The notes under the pieces were generated by a model. It saw nothing but the letters and a program-made list of their open reading frames with translations, did no database searches and was not told where the DNA came from. Of a stretch of DNA of 64,000 nucleotides, positions 47,638 to 56,928 are shown one piece after another. The position numbers were made by a program, and so were the translations under genes. The stretch lies in NCBI RefSeq assembly GCF_900142845.1, contig NZ_FSRU01000002.1, positions 2,852,001 to 2,916,000 of the forward strand, written 5' to 3'. Within the stretch, counting starts at the first letter, position 1, and each line of letters starts with the position of its first letter. This DNA is from Paraburkholderia phenazinium. GTDB taxonomy: Bacteria; Pseudomonadota; Gammaproteobacteria; Burkholderiales; Burkholderiaceae.

Positions 47638-47957
47638 CCAAAACCCACCCCCACCCCAAAGATTTTCCCCAACACCCCCCATGACTTTGCCGTCGTCATC
47701 TCCGCCGATTTGAACCCTTCTGACCAGAACGGATATCACCTGCAGAGAACACCCGCAAACCCCATACAGAGCGGAAAGAAACCGTGATTCAGGGGGTAGT
47801 GCATCAACCGAAAGAACGCGCTAATCTCGACCCCGCCGCAGCCAGCCTGCCACGCATTACCCCTATGGGGGACAGAAACACCCACCCCACACGCAAGCAA
47901 AAAATGGCACACCGCCGCGCGAAACAAAAACCCGCGCAGCACCGTACCGGAGTCGTT
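47638..47957. other. 320-base region upstream of bioA
   Basis: A- and C-rich on the plus strand, and although the bioA frame is open here, its codons (AGA, ACA, GGG, GTA) are unlike those of real genes in the window. It probably holds the bioA promoter. No BirA-type or other operator could be recognised. Confidence 0.5.
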
Positions 47958-49325
47958 TTGGACACACCAGCAACAGCAGGAACCACCGCCGAGACCGACG
48001 ACTGGGTCGCCCGCAGCCTGCGTGCCGTATGGCACCCCTGCACCCAGATGAAACACCACGAGCGCCTGCCGCTCATCCCCATCGCCCGCGGCTCAGGCCC
48101 CTGGCTCTATGACCGCGCCGGTCATCGCTACCTCGATGCCATCAGCTCCTGGTGGGTCAACCTGTTCGGCCACGCCAACCCGCGCATCAACGCCGCACTG
48201 AAAGACCAGCTCGACACGCTCGAACACGCCATGCTCGCCGGCTGCACGCACGAACCCGCCGTCGAACTCGCCGAACGCCTCGCCGCCCTCACGCAGCACA
48301 CGCTCGGTCACGCGTTCTTCGCCTCCGATGGCGCATCCGCCGTCGAGATCGCGCTCAAGATGAGCTTCCATTCGTGGCGCAATCGCGGCTACGGCGACAA
48401 GCAGGAATTCGTCTGCATTGCGAACAGTTATCACGGCGAGACCATCGGCGCGCTCGGCGTCACCGACGTCGCCCTCTTCAAAGACGCCTACGATCCGCTG
48501 ATCCGCCATGCGCACGTCGTCGCATCGCCCGACGCGCGACGCGCGGAACCGGGCGAAAGCGCGGCCGATGTCGCGCGCCGCGCGCTCGACGCCGTACGCG
48601 CCCTGTTCGAAGCCCGCAGCCACAGAATCGCCGCGCTCATCGTCGAGCCGCTCGTGCAATGCGCGGCCGGCATGGCCATGCACGATCCGTCGTATATCGC
48701 GGGTCTGCGTGTGCTGTGCGACCAGTTCGGCGTGCATCTGATCGCCGATGAAATCGCCGTCGGTTGCGGCCGCACCGGTACGTTCTTCGCCTGCGAGCAG
48801 GCAGGTATCTGGCCCGACTTCCTGTGCCTGTCGAAAGGTATCAGCGGCGGGTATCTGCCGCTGTCCATCGTGCTGTCGCGCGATGAAATCTTCGCCGCGT
48901 TCTACGACGACGACACCACACGCGGTTTCCTGCACTCGCATTCGTACACCGGCAATCCGCTCGCTTGCCGTGCCGCGCTCGCCACGCTCGATCTGTTCGC
49001 GAGCGACAACGTGCTGGCCGCCAACGCGCAAAAGTCGGCCACACTGCGCGCGGCGCTCGCGCCGCTTGCCGGGCACCCGCAAGTGCGCAATCTGCGTCAG
49101 TGCGGCACGATCTTCGCGTTCGATGCCGTCATCGCCGATCCGCAACAGGCCAAGACGTTCTCGCGCCGCTTCTTCACCCACGCCTTGCAGCGCGAATTGC
49201 TGCTGCGGCCGATTTCGACCACGGTGTATCTGATGCCGCCGTACATCCTCGATGACGCGGAGCTCGCCCTGCTGGCGGCCCGCACGCACGAGACCTTCGA
49301 AGCCACGCTCGCGGAGGCCGCATGA
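47958..49325 (+). CDS. bioA: Adenosylmethionine--8-amino-7-oxononanoate aminotransferase
   Basis: PLP enzyme that makes 7,8-diaminopelargonate in biotin synthesis. Landmarks are [14 protein letters not shown] at the start, [13 protein letters not shown], the [15 protein letters not shown] cofactor segment, [16 protein letters not shown], and the PLP lysine K293 in CLSKGISGG. The start is uncertain: the frame is open to a GTG at 47784 and ATGs at 47865 and 47904. The TTG at 47958 is preferred because GGAG lies 5 bases before it and codon use becomes normal only after it. Length 455 fits the family. bioF overlaps its stop by 4 bases. Confidence 0.93.
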   Translation: MDTPATAGTTAETDDWVARSLRAVWHPCTQMKHHERLPLIPIARGSGPWLYDRAGHRYLDAISSWWVNLFGHANPRINAALKDQLDTLEHAMLAGCTHEPAVELAERLAALTQHTLGHAFFASDGASAVEIALKMSFHSWRNRGYGDKQEFVCIANSYHGETIGALGVTDVALFKDAYDPLIRHAHVVASPDARRAEPGESAADVARRALDAVRALFEARSHRIAALIVEPLVQCAAGMAMHDPSYIAGLRVLCDQFGVHLIADEIAVGCGRTGTFFACEQAGIWPDFLCLSKGISGGYLPLSIVLSRDEIFAAFYDDDTTRGFLHSHSYTGNPLACRAALATLDLFASDNVLAANAQKSATLRAALAPLAGHPQVRNLRQCGTIFAFDAVIADPQQAKTFSRRFFTHALQRELLLRPISTTVYLMPPYILDDAELALLAARTHETFEATLAEAA

Positions 49326-50509
49326 TGCCGTTGCTCGCCACCCTCGAACAAGGCCTCGCGGATATCGACGCGCAAGGTCTGCGCCGCCGTCGCCGCACCG
49401 CCGACACACCGTGCGCTGCGCACATGATGGTCGACGGTCGTGAAATGATCGGCTTCGCCAGCAACGATTACCTCGGTCTCGCTGCGCATCCGCTGCTGGT
49501 CGCCGCGCTCGCCGAAGGCGCGCGGCGCTATGGCGCGGGCAGCGGTGGCTCGCATCTTTTGGGCGGCCACTCGCGCGCGCATGCGCAACTCGAAGACGAT
49601 CTCGCGGGCTTTGTCGGCGGCTTCGTCGATGCGCCGCGCGCCCTGTACTTCAGCACCGGCTACATGGCGAACCTCGCGACGCTCACCGCGCTTGCCGGCC
49701 GCGGCGCCACACTCTTCTCGGATGCGCTCAATCACGCGTCGCTGATCGACGGTGCGCGGCTCTCGCGTGCCGACGTGCAGGTCTATCCGCACGCCGACAC
49801 CGAAGCCTTGAGCACCATGCTCGAAGCATCGGATGCGGCCGTGAAGCTGATCGTCTCCGACACGGTGTTCAGCATGGATGGCGATGTCGCGCCCCTGCCC
49901 CGCCTGCTCGAACTCGCCGAGCGGCACGGCGCGTGGCTCATCCTCGACGATGCCCACGGCTTCGGCGTGCTCGGCCCGCAAGGCCGCGGCGCCATCGCTC
50001 ATGAAGCGTTGCGCTCGCCGCATCTGATTTCGATCGGCACGCTCGGCAAAGCGGCCGGCGTGTCGGGCGCATTCGTCGTGGCCCATGAAACCGTGATCGA
50101 ATGGCTCGTGCAGCGCGCCCGTCCGTACATCTTCACGACGGCGTCGGTGCCCGCTGCAGCGCATGCGGTATCGGCGAGCCTGCGCATCATTGCCGGCGAC
50201 GAAGGCGATGCGCGGCGTGCCCATCTGCAGCAACTGATCGAACGCACGCGCGCGATGCTCAAGGCCACGCCGTGGTTGCCAGTCGATTCGCACACTGCCG
50301 TCCAGCCGCTCATCATCGGGGCGAACGACGCAACGCTGCAGATTGCCGCCACGCTCGATCGCGCCGGCCTATGGGTGCCCGCCATCCGTCCGCCGACCGT
50401 GCCGGCAGGCACCTCACGGCTGCGCATCTCGCTGTCGGCGGCGCACTCGCACGCGGATATCGATTACCTCGAAGCGGGCTTGCTGCAACTCAGCGAAGGC
50501 ACGGTATGA
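49322..50509 (+). CDS. bioF: 8-amino-7-oxononanoate synthase
   Basis: PLP-dependent condensation of pimeloyl-ACP/CoA with alanine. It has the family start and [14 protein letters not shown], the [13 protein letters not shown] pocket, [10 protein letters not shown] near 205 and the PLP lysine K243 in GTLGKAAG. Length 395 is usual. It overlaps bioA (ATGA) at the start and bioD at the end, so three biotin genes are translationally coupled. Confidence 0.96.
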   Translation: MMPLLATLEQGLADIDAQGLRRRRRTADTPCAAHMMVDGREMIGFASNDYLGLAAHPLLVAALAEGARRYGAGSGGSHLLGGHSRAHAQLEDDLAGFVGGFVDAPRALYFSTGYMANLATLTALAGRGATLFSDALNHASLIDGARLSRADVQVYPHADTEALSTMLEASDAAVKLIVSDTVFSMDGDVAPLPRLLELAERHGAWLILDDAHGFGVLGPQGRGAIAHEALRSPHLISIGTLGKAAGVSGAFVVAHETVIEWLVQRARPYIFTTASVPAAAHAVSASLRIIAGDEGDARRAHLQQLIERTRAMLKATPWLPVDSHTAVQPLIIGANDATLQIAATLDRAGLWVPAIRPPTVPAGTSRLRISLSAAHSHADIDYLEAGLLQLSEGTV

Positions 50510-51225
50510 GTACGGCGCTCTCGCTCTTCGTCACCGGCACCGACACCGAAATCGGCAAGACCCTGGTTTCGGCAGCCCTGCTGCGCGGCTTCGTGCGCGA
50601 AGGGTTGCGCGCCGCCGCCATGAAGCCGATCGCCGCCGGCGCGTTCGAAGTGAACGGCGTGTGGCACAACGAAGACGCGGACCAGCTCGACGCCGCGTCC
50701 AGCGTGCTGCTGCCGCCGACGCTTCGCACACCGTATCTGCTGAAGGCGCCCGCCGCGCCGCATATCGTTGCGACGCTGGAAAACGTCACGCTCGATATCG
50801 GCCACATCGTCGCTTGCCATGCACAGGCGCTCGAGCTCGCCGACGTAGTCGTCGTCGAAGGCGTCGGCGGTTTTCGCGTGCCGCTCACCGATACGCATGA
50901 CACCGCGGATCTCGCCCTCGCCCTGAACCTGCCGGTCGTACTCGTGGTCGGCATGCGGCTCGGTTGCATCAGCCACGCCTTGCTGAGCGCCGAGGCCATC
51001 GCTGCGCGCGGCTTGCATCTGGCAGGCTGGGTCGCGAACCGCATCGATCCGGACATGGGCTTCGCGGATGAAAACATCGCCGCCATCCGCAGTCGGCTCA
51101 TGCGCCAGTACGACGCGCCGTTGCTCGGCATCGTGCCGCATCTGAACCCTTTGTCTGCGGACGCGGCGGCGGATTGCCTCGATATCACCCCATTGTTGCA
51201 GACGCTGCGCACTGCGCAGCGCTGA
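50506..51225 (+). CDS. bioD: Dethiobiotin synthetase
   Basis: ATP-dependent ring closure of diaminopelargonate with CO2 to dethiobiotin. The P-loop GTDTEIGKT is at 11-19, the substrate lysine in MKPIAAG follows, and the [14 protein letters not shown] segment carries the carboxylate site. Length 239. It starts in an ATGA overlap with bioF and lies 33 bases before bioB. Confidence 0.95.
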   Translation: MSTALSLFVTGTDTEIGKTLVSAALLRGFVREGLRAAAMKPIAAGAFEVNGVWHNEDADQLDAASSVLLPPTLRTPYLLKAPAAPHIVATLENVTLDIGHIVACHAQALELADVVVVEGVGGFRVPLTDTHDTADLALALNLPVVLVVGMRLGCISHALLSAEAIAARGLHLAGWVANRIDPDMGFADENIAAIRSRLMRQYDAPLLGIVPHLNPLSADAAADCLDITPLLQTLRTAQR

Positions 51226-51258
51226 CTCACTTCATCTCCATCCACGAGGATTGACGAT

Positions 51259-52344
51259 ATGACCCAGCTTCACCTTGATCGCCCCCAAACGGACTCGACC
51301 GTTGCCAACGCAACCAATGCGGCCAACGCAGCGGCGCCAGGCACCGCGCGCTGGCGCGTCGTCGACGTGGTCGCGCTGTACGAACTGCCGCTCAACGACC
51401 TGATGTTCCGCGCGCAGCAAGTGCATCGCGAACACTTCGACGCCAACACCGTGCAACTCTCGACGCTGCTGTCCATCAAGACCGGCGGCTGCGAGGAAGA
51501 CTGCGCGTATTGTCCGCAGTCGGTCCATCACGACACGGGCCTGCAGGCCGACAAGCTGATGCCGGTCGACGAAGTGCTCGCCGCCGCCAAGGTCGCCAAA
51601 GACAACGGCGCGACGCGTTTCTGCATGGGCGCGGCATGGCGCAATCCAAAGGATCGTCACCTTGAGCCGATCAAGGACATGATCCGCGGCGTGAAAGCGA
51701 TGGGCCTCGAAACCTGCGTGACGCTCGGCATGCTGGAGACGCATCAGGCGCAAGGGCTGCGCGACGCCGGCCTCGATTACTACAACCACAACCTCGATAC
51801 GTCGCCGGAGTTCTACGGTCAGATCATCTCGACGCGTACCTACCAGGACCGCCTCGATACGCTGGAACGCGTGCGCGACGCAGGCATCAATGTGTGCTGC
51901 GGCGGCATTGTGGGTCTCGGCGAATCGCGCCGTGAGCGCGCGGGGCTGATCGCACAGCTCGCGAACATGGATCCGTATCCGGAGTCGGTGCCGATCAACA
52001 ATCTGGTGCAGGTCGAAGGCACACCGCTCACGGGCACCGAAGCGCTCGATCCGTTCGAATTCGTACGTACGATCGCGATTGCGCGCATCACGATGCCGCG
52101 CGCCATGGTGCGTCTGTCAGCCGGACGTGAGCAGATGAATGAGGCGCTGCAGGCCATGTGCTTCCTCGCCGGCGCGAATTCGATTTTCTACGGCGACCAG
52201 TTGCTGACCACCAGCAATCCGCAGGCCGAAGCGGACCGCAAGCTGCTCGAGCGTCTGGGTATTCGTGCCGAAGCCGCGCAGCAGATGCCGCTCGACAAGA
52301 GCGGTTGCGAGCGTGGTTGCGATGGACACGCGGCGGCGAACTAG
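51259..52344 (+). CDS. bioB: Biotin synthase
   Basis: Radical SAM enzyme that inserts sulfur into dethiobiotin. The [4Fe-4S] motif is C78-x3-C82-x2-C85 in [13 protein letters not shown], followed by the typical [12 protein letters not shown] and [13 protein letters not shown] segments; the [2Fe-2S] site includes the Cys of the [10 protein letters not shown] region and an Arg in VRLSAGRE. An N-terminal Ala/Asn-rich leader of about 28 residues is non-conserved. Last gene of the bioAFDB operon. Confidence 0.96.
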   Translation: MTQLHLDRPQTDSTVANATNAANAAAPGTARWRVVDVVALYELPLNDLMFRAQQVHREHFDANTVQLSTLLSIKTGGCEEDCAYCPQSVHHDTGLQADKLMPVDEVLAAAKVAKDNGATRFCMGAAWRNPKDRHLEPIKDMIRGVKAMGLETCVTLGMLETHQAQGLRDAGLDYYNHNLDTSPEFYGQIISTRTYQDRLDTLERVRDAGINVCCGGIVGLGESRRERAGLIAQLANMDPYPESVPINNLVQVEGTPLTGTEALDPFEFVRTIAIARITMPRAMVRLSAGREQMNEALQAMCFLAGANSIFYGDQLLTTSNPQAEADRKLLERLGIRAEAAQQMPLDKSGCERGCDGHAAAN

Positions 52345-52359
52345 GCGCGCCGGATTTGC

Positions 52360-52965
52360 TCACACCACCGCATGCCCCGCCAGTTCCAGCGCCTCCTCCT
52401 CGCGGAACCGCAACGGTGCGGCGCAATGCACCAGCGTATCGATGAAGTACTTGGCCCGCGGCCAGGGCCCAAACCCTGCCGCGGTATTGATATGTCCTGC
52501 GTCGCCGAGATTCACGAACGCGCTGCCGAAGCGTTGCGCCAATTCGCGCGCGCCGGCTAGCGGCATCCACGGATCGGTCTCGCTGCCGATCAGGATCGAG
52601 GGCACGCCCAGACGCCGCGCCTCGAACGGACCCGCGAAGGTAAATTTTGCGGGGCTGGCCGGCGCCACGAACAACACGCCCACGACCTCTCCCACATACG
52701 AAGCCTGCTGCAACGCATGCGCCGTCGCGAGGCAACCGAAGCTGTGCGCCGCCAGCACGAACGGCCCACGCTCGCGCGCCAGCAGTTCCCGCACCGAGCG
52801 CGCCCAGCCCGCCAGATCCGGTGCGTCCCAATCGGCCTGCTCGACGCGCAACGAGCGGGCGAACTGCCGTTCGAGCCACGTCTGCCAATGCGCGCCTTCG
52901 CTACCGTGCAGGCCCGGGACAGTCACGAGCCGCGGCGGCCATGTGGATTTGCTGCATGATTGCAT
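52360..52965 (-). CDS. RBBP9/YdeN-type serine hydrolase
   Basis: A 201-residue alpha/beta hydrolase of the RBBP9/YdeN family. Landmarks are VTVPGLHGSEGAHWQTWLE at the start, the nucleophile in AAHSFGCLA (near 72-80), an acid in GSETDPWMP and the catalytic His in GDAGHINTAAGFGPWP. It is a cytoplasmic esterase-like enzyme with unknown substrate. The ATG at 52965 is used, giving MQSCSKSTW. It converges with bioB, 15 bases away. Confidence 0.88.
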   Translation of the reverse strand: MQSCSKSTWPPRLVTVPGLHGSEGAHWQTWLERQFARSLRVEQADWDAPDLAGWARSVRELLARERGPFVLAAHSFGCLATAHALQQASYVGEVVGVLFVAPASPAKFTFAGPFEARRLGVPSILIGSETDPWMPLAGARELAQRFGSAFVNLGDAGHINTAAGFGPWPRAKYFIDTLVHCAAPLRFREEEALELAGHAVV

Positions 52966-53216
52966 GATTGTCCTCGCTGCCGGAATCCGGAAACCTATTG
53001 TGGAATGCGGGCCTGCGCGCGCGAACCAACTTTTTCTCATTTGCTTATTGGACCGCCGTCCCGCCGCCGGACCAGTCCTCCCCCGCGCGTCGCAGCGCCT
53101 CGCCGCGCGTCCCCGCACCCCGCCGCATCCCGCCCAACCGCACGCCCGTGCCAAACTGCGCGCGATTGCCGTCGAAAAAGTAGAATGAAGCCTATTCGTA
53201 AAACGGAGGAGGCCCC

Positions 53217-53663
53217 ATGTCGCAAGCGTCGTCTGCCCAGCCACGCGCGTTGCAGCCGTTTCATCTGGCATTTCCTGTCGCCAGCCTGGACAACGCGCGC
53301 GCCTTCTATGGCGACCTGCTGGGCTGCCCCGAGGGCCGCAGCTCGCCGGAATGGGTCGATTTCGACTTCTTCGGCCACCAGTTGGTCGCGCACCTCGCGC
53401 CCGACGAAACCGGCCGGGCCGGCGTCAATGCGGTGGACGGCGACGACGTACCGGTGCGCCATTTCGGCGTCGTGCTGACCATGGACGACTGGAATGCCCT
53501 CGCCGCCAAGCTGAAGACGGCCGGCACCGCGTTCATCATCGAACCGCATATCCGCTTCAAAGGCGAAGTGGGCGAGCAGGCCACCATGTTCTTCCTCGAC
53601 CCATGCGGCAACGCGCTCGAGTTCAAGGCCTTCAAGGACATCAGCCGGCTCTTCGCCAAGTAA
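53217..53663 (+). CDS. VOC family (glyoxalase/dioxygenase-like) protein
   Basis: A 148-residue vicinal oxygen chelate protein: two beta-alpha-beta-beta-beta modules starting [23 protein letters not shown] and [19 protein letters not shown]. Possible metal ligands are the His of FHLAF, the His of VRHFG and the Glu of [11 protein letters not shown] members act as glyoxalases, dioxygenases or resistance proteins; the substrate is open. It has a GGAGG ribosome site and is followed 21 bases later by the hydroxyacid reductase. Confidence 0.88.
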   Translation: MSQASSAQPRALQPFHLAFPVASLDNARAFYGDLLGCPEGRSSPEWVDFDFFGHQLVAHLAPDETGRAGVNAVDGDDVPVRHFGVVLTMDDWNALAAKLKTAGTAFIIEPHIRFKGEVGEQATMFFLDPCGNALEFKAFKDISRLFAK

Positions 53664-53684
53664 CGTCTGCCCCGAGCCGATCGC

Positions 53685-54626
53685 ATGAAAATTCTCTTCT
53701 ACACACCCCAGAACGACGCCGCCACCTGGCTGCACGATTTCAACCGCGCGCTGCCGGAAGCCGAGCTGCGCGAGTGGCAAGCGGGCGATACCGCCCCGGC
53801 CGACTTCGCCATCGTCTGGCGGCCGCCGCGCGAGATGCTCGCGGAACGCGCCGGGCTGCGCGCCATCTTCAATCTCGGCGCGGGCGTCGATGCCATTCTT
53901 GCGCTCGAACGCGCCCATCCCGGCACCCTGCCACGCAGCGCGCAACTCGTGCGTCTCGAAGACTCCGGCATGGCGCCGCAGATGGCCGAATACGTGACGC
54001 ACGCCGTGCTGCGCTATCTGCGCCGCTTCGACGAATACGAAAGCCTGCAAGCGCAACGCCGCTGGAAAGTGCTCGACCCGCATCCGCGCGACACCTTCAC
54101 GGTCGGTGTGCTGGGCCTCGGCGTGCTCGGCACGCATGTGGCGCGCGCACTTGTGCCGTTCGGCATGCCGGTGCGCGGCTATAGCCGCAGCGCACGGCAG
54201 ATCGACGGCGTGACCACCTTCGCCGGCGAAGCGCAATTCGAAGCGTTTCTCAGCGGCGTCAAGGTGCTGGTCAACCTGCTGCCGCACACACCGGATACGC
54301 ACGACGTACTGAACCGCCGCACGTTCTCGAAGCTCGCACGCGGGGCGTATCTGATCAACGTCGCGCGCGGCGCGCATCTGGTCGAGCAGGATCTGCTCGA
54401 AGCGCTCGCCGACGGTCAGATTGCCGCTGCCACGCTCGACGTGTTTCGCGAAGAACCGTTGCCGGTCGATCATCTGTTCTGGCAGGAGCCTCGCATCACG
54501 ATTACCCCGCATAGCTCGGCGCAGACCTTGCGCGAAGAGAGCGTCGCCCAGGTCGCACAGAAAATCGCCGCGCTGATGCGTGGCGAAGCGGTGAGCGGCG
54601 TGGTCGATATTGCTCGCGGATATTGA
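53685..54626 (+). CDS. ghrA: Glyoxylate/hydroxypyruvate reductase A
   Basis: A 313-residue D-2-hydroxyacid dehydrogenase. The NAD(P) fold has GVLGLGVLGTHVARAL near 143-158. The active-site Arg is in NVARGAHLVEQ, the Glu in FREEPLPVDHLFW and the His in TPHSSAQT. The N-terminal IVWRPPREMLAERAGLRAIFNLGAGVD section split across 46-72 is typical of the GhrA group. It likely reduces glyoxylate or hydroxypyruvate. Confidence 0.93.
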   Translation: MKILFYTPQNDAATWLHDFNRALPEAELREWQAGDTAPADFAIVWRPPREMLAERAGLRAIFNLGAGVDAILALERAHPGTLPRSAQLVRLEDSGMAPQMAEYVTHAVLRYLRRFDEYESLQAQRRWKVLDPHPRDTFTVGVLGLGVLGTHVARALVPFGMPVRGYSRSARQIDGVTTFAGEAQFEAFLSGVKVLVNLLPHTPDTHDVLNRRTFSKLARGAYLINVARGAHLVEQDLLEALADGQIAAATLDVFREEPLPVDHLFWQEPRITITPHSSAQTLREESVAQVAQKIAALMRGEAVSGVVDIARGY

Positions 54627-54667
54627 ACACCTGAGACAGCACCGCCTCGCGCGGACTCATTGCATGG

Positions 54668-54702
54668 GACCGGAGTAACGCACTAAAGCGCGAACTCCGG
54701 TC
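54668..54702 (+). repeat. 9-base perfect inverted repeat before HMG-CoA lyase
   Basis: GACCGGAGT (54668-54676) and its exact complement (54694-54702) with a 17-base loop, ending 18 bases before the next start codon. It could be a weak terminator for ghrA or a leader hairpin; there is no T run after it. Confidence 0.5.
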
Positions 54703-54719
54703 AACAGAGGAGACTCATC

Positions 54720-55646
54720 ATGGCCTTGCCCCAAGCCGTCAAGATCGTCGAAGTCGGTCCACGCGACGGTCTGCAGAACGAAAAAGACTTCGTGCCGACC
54801 GCCGTCAAGATCGAACTGATCAATCGCCTGTCCGCGGCGGGCTTTCGCAATGTCGAATCCGCCTCGTTCGTCTCGCCGAAGTGGGTGCCGCAGATGGCCG
54901 ACGGCGCCGAGGTGATGGCCGGCATCGAGCGCCGACCCGGCACGCTCTACTCGGTACTGACGCCGAATCTGCGCGGCTTCGAAGGCGCAATCGCCGCGCG
55001 AGCCGACGAGATTGTGATCTTCGGCGCCGCCAGCGAAGCCTTCTCGCAGAAGAACATCAACTGCAGCATCGCTGAAAGCATTGCGCGCTTCGAACCGGTG
55101 ACGCAGGCCGCCAAGGAGCATGGCCTGCGGATTCGCGGCAGCGTTTCCTGTGCGCTTGGCTGTCCTTATCAGGGTGACGTGCCGGTGGCGTCGGTGGTCG
55201 ACGTGGTCGAGCGTTTTGCGGCGCTAGGCTGCGACGAGATCGATATCGCCGATACGATCGGCGTGGGTACGCCCAAGCGCACCCGCGAAGTGTTCGCCGC
55301 CGTCACCCAGGTGTTTCCGCGCGAGCAACTCTCGGGACACTTCCACGACACCTACGGCCAGGCCCTCGCCAACATCTATGCCGCACTGCAGGAAGGCATC
55401 GAGATTTTTCATGCGTCGGTCGCGGGACTCGGCGGCTGCCCGTATGCCAAGGGCGCCACCGGCAACGTCGCGACCGAAGACGTGCTGTATCTGCTGAACG
55501 GCCTCGGCATCGAGACCGGCATCGATCTCGCGCAGGTCGTCGCGATCGGCGATTTCATTTCGAGTTCGATCGGCAAGCCCAACGTCTCGCGAGCCGGCAA
55601 GGCTCTCCTCGCGAAAGCACGCAGCGAACAAGGCTCGTGCGTCTAA
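54720..55646 (+). CDS. Hydroxymethylglutaryl-CoA lyase
   Basis: Cleaves HMG-CoA to acetyl-CoA and acetoacetate at the end of leucine breakdown. The TIM-barrel start VKIVEVGPRDGLQNE holds the metal Asp, HFHDTYGQALAN the metal His pair, and the catalytic Cys is in GLGGCPYAKGATGNVATED. Length 308. In related bacteria it belongs to the liu/mcc leucine-catabolism set (LiuE/MvaB); the acyl-CoA dehydrogenase and carboxylase genes of that pathway are absent from this window. Confidence 0.95.
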   Translation: MALPQAVKIVEVGPRDGLQNEKDFVPTAVKIELINRLSAAGFRNVESASFVSPKWVPQMADGAEVMAGIERRPGTLYSVLTPNLRGFEGAIAARADEIVIFGAASEAFSQKNINCSIAESIARFEPVTQAAKEHGLRIRGSVSCALGCPYQGDVPVASVVDVVERFAALGCDEIDIADTIGVGTPKRTREVFAAVTQVFPREQLSGHFHDTYGQALANIYAALQEGIEIFHASVAGLGGCPYAKGATGNVATEDVLYLLNGLGIETGIDLAQVVAIGDFISSSIGKPNVSRAGKALLAKARSEQGSCV

Positions 55647-55670
55647 CCCATATCCACTGGAACGCGCTTT

Positions 55671-56195
55671 ATGACGGACAACGCTTCTTCCCAACCTGCC
55701 GGCGATCTCGGCACACTGCCGGATTCGGCACGACGCGTCGCGTTACTGCTGCGCGAGCGCGGCCACGCCGGGCAGATCGTGATGCTGCCGGAGACCGGCA
55801 AGACTTCCGCTGAGGCAGCGGCAGGCCTCGGCTGCGAGGTCGCGCAAATCGCCAAATCGATCCTGTTTCGCCGGCGCGAAGACGACGCGCCGGTGCTGGT
55901 GGTCGCAAGCGGTGCGAATCGCGTCGACGAAAAGAAGGTCGCGGCGCAGGTCGGCGAGATCGCGCGTGCGGACGCCAAATTCGTGCGCGAGAAAACCGGC
56001 TACGCGATCGGCGGTGTGTGCCCGATCGGTCATGCCACGCCGCCCGTCACGCTGATCGACGCGGATCTGCTCGCGCTCGATAGCCTGTGGGCTGCAGCCG
56101 GACATCCGCATGCGGTCTTCAATCTGTCGCCGCAGGAACTGGTTGCGCTGACCGGCGCGCCGGTCGCCGACGTCGCGCTGCGAGAAACCGTATGA
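55671..56195 (+). CDS. YbaK/ProX-type aminoacyl-tRNA deacylase
   Basis: A 174-residue trans-editing-fold protein of the YbaK/EbsC family that hydrolyses mischarged aminoacyl-tRNA. Landmarks are AAGLGCEVAQIAKSILFR, the invariant lysine region there, GANRVDEKKVAAQ, GYAIGGVCPIGH and ALDSLWAAAGHPHAVFNLSP, the last two being diagnostic. It overlaps the DUF1289 gene by 4 bases. Confidence 0.92.
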   Translation: MTDNASSQPAGDLGTLPDSARRVALLLRERGHAGQIVMLPETGKTSAEAAAGLGCEVAQIAKSILFRRREDDAPVLVVASGANRVDEKKVAAQVGEIARADAKFVREKTGYAIGGVCPIGHATPPVTLIDADLLALDSLWAAAGHPHAVFNLSPQELVALTGAPVADVALRETV

Positions 56196-56428
56196 CCGCG
56201 GCGACCACGACGGTGGAAGCACAAGACGCGGTCGCGCCGGTGCCGTCGCCGTGTATCAACGTGTGCCGGATGGACAAGGCGAGCGGTTGGTGTGAGGGGT
56301 GTCTGCGCACTATCGACGAAATTCGCGGCTGGTCGTCCTACGACGATACTCAGAAGCGCGCCGTCTGGGACACGCTCGACGCCCGCCACGCGCAGTGGAT
56401 GGCGCACAACCGGCAGACGGCGAGATGA
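56192..56428 (+). CDS. DUF1289 domain protein
   Basis: A 78-residue protein with the DUF1289 cysteine pattern: SPCINVCRMDKASGWCEGCLRTIDEI, four Cys that likely bind zinc or an iron-sulfur cluster. It has no known function. Starts in an ATGA overlap with the YbaK gene and ends in another with the MaoC gene. Confidence 0.88.
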   Translation: MTAATTTVEAQDAVAPVPSPCINVCRMDKASGWCEGCLRTIDEIRGWSSYDDTQKRAVWDTLDARHAQWMAHNRQTAR

Positions 56429-56928
56429 AGGTGGCGCCGCGCGTCGTGACGATTGGGGAAAGCTTCGGCAGCACGCTTACGCTGTCCGTGGACTCCGTCA
56501 AAGCATTCGCGACGCTGGTCAACGATCTCAACCCGCTGCATCACGACGACGCTTATGCCGCGCAAAGCCGCTTCGGCGGCTTGATCGCCTCGGGGACGCA
56601 ACCTACCGCGCATTTCATGGCGCTATTGGCGACGCACTTTTCGCAGTACGCCCAGCCGCTCGGTCTCGAGTTCGATATCAAGCTGAAGAAGGCGGTCCAC
56701 GCGCAGGACACGCTGACCATGACGTGGCGCGTGCGCGATGCATGGTGGAAGCCGAGCCTGAACGGCGATCTGACGCAGCTCGACGGTTCGGTCGTCAACC
56801 AGCACGGTGAGACGGTGCTGCTCGGCGCTTCGACGATCCTCGTGATGCCGAAGCCCACGCAGGAGTCTGCTCAGGAGTCCTGTGAGGATTCCGCACGCGC
56901 ATCAGCGACGGAGCCGAAGCCATCATGA
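56425..56928 (+). CDS. MaoC-like (R)-hydratase domain protein
   Basis: A 167-residue hot-dog fold protein. The hydratase motif is DLNPLHHDDAYAAQSRFGGLIASG, with the Asp-His pair in place. MaoC domains hydrate enoyl-CoA to (R)-3-hydroxyacyl-CoA, an entry to PHA synthesis. The last 20 residues are Glu/Ser-rich and non-conserved. It is coupled to its neighbours at both ends by 4-base overlaps. Confidence 0.9.
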   Translation: MKVAPRVVTIGESFGSTLTLSVDSVKAFATLVNDLNPLHHDDAYAAQSRFGGLIASGTQPTAHFMALLATHFSQYAQPLGLEFDIKLKKAVHAQDTLTMTWRVRDAWWKPSLNGDLTQLDGSVVNQHGETVLLGASTILVMPKPTQESAQESCEDSARASATEPKPS

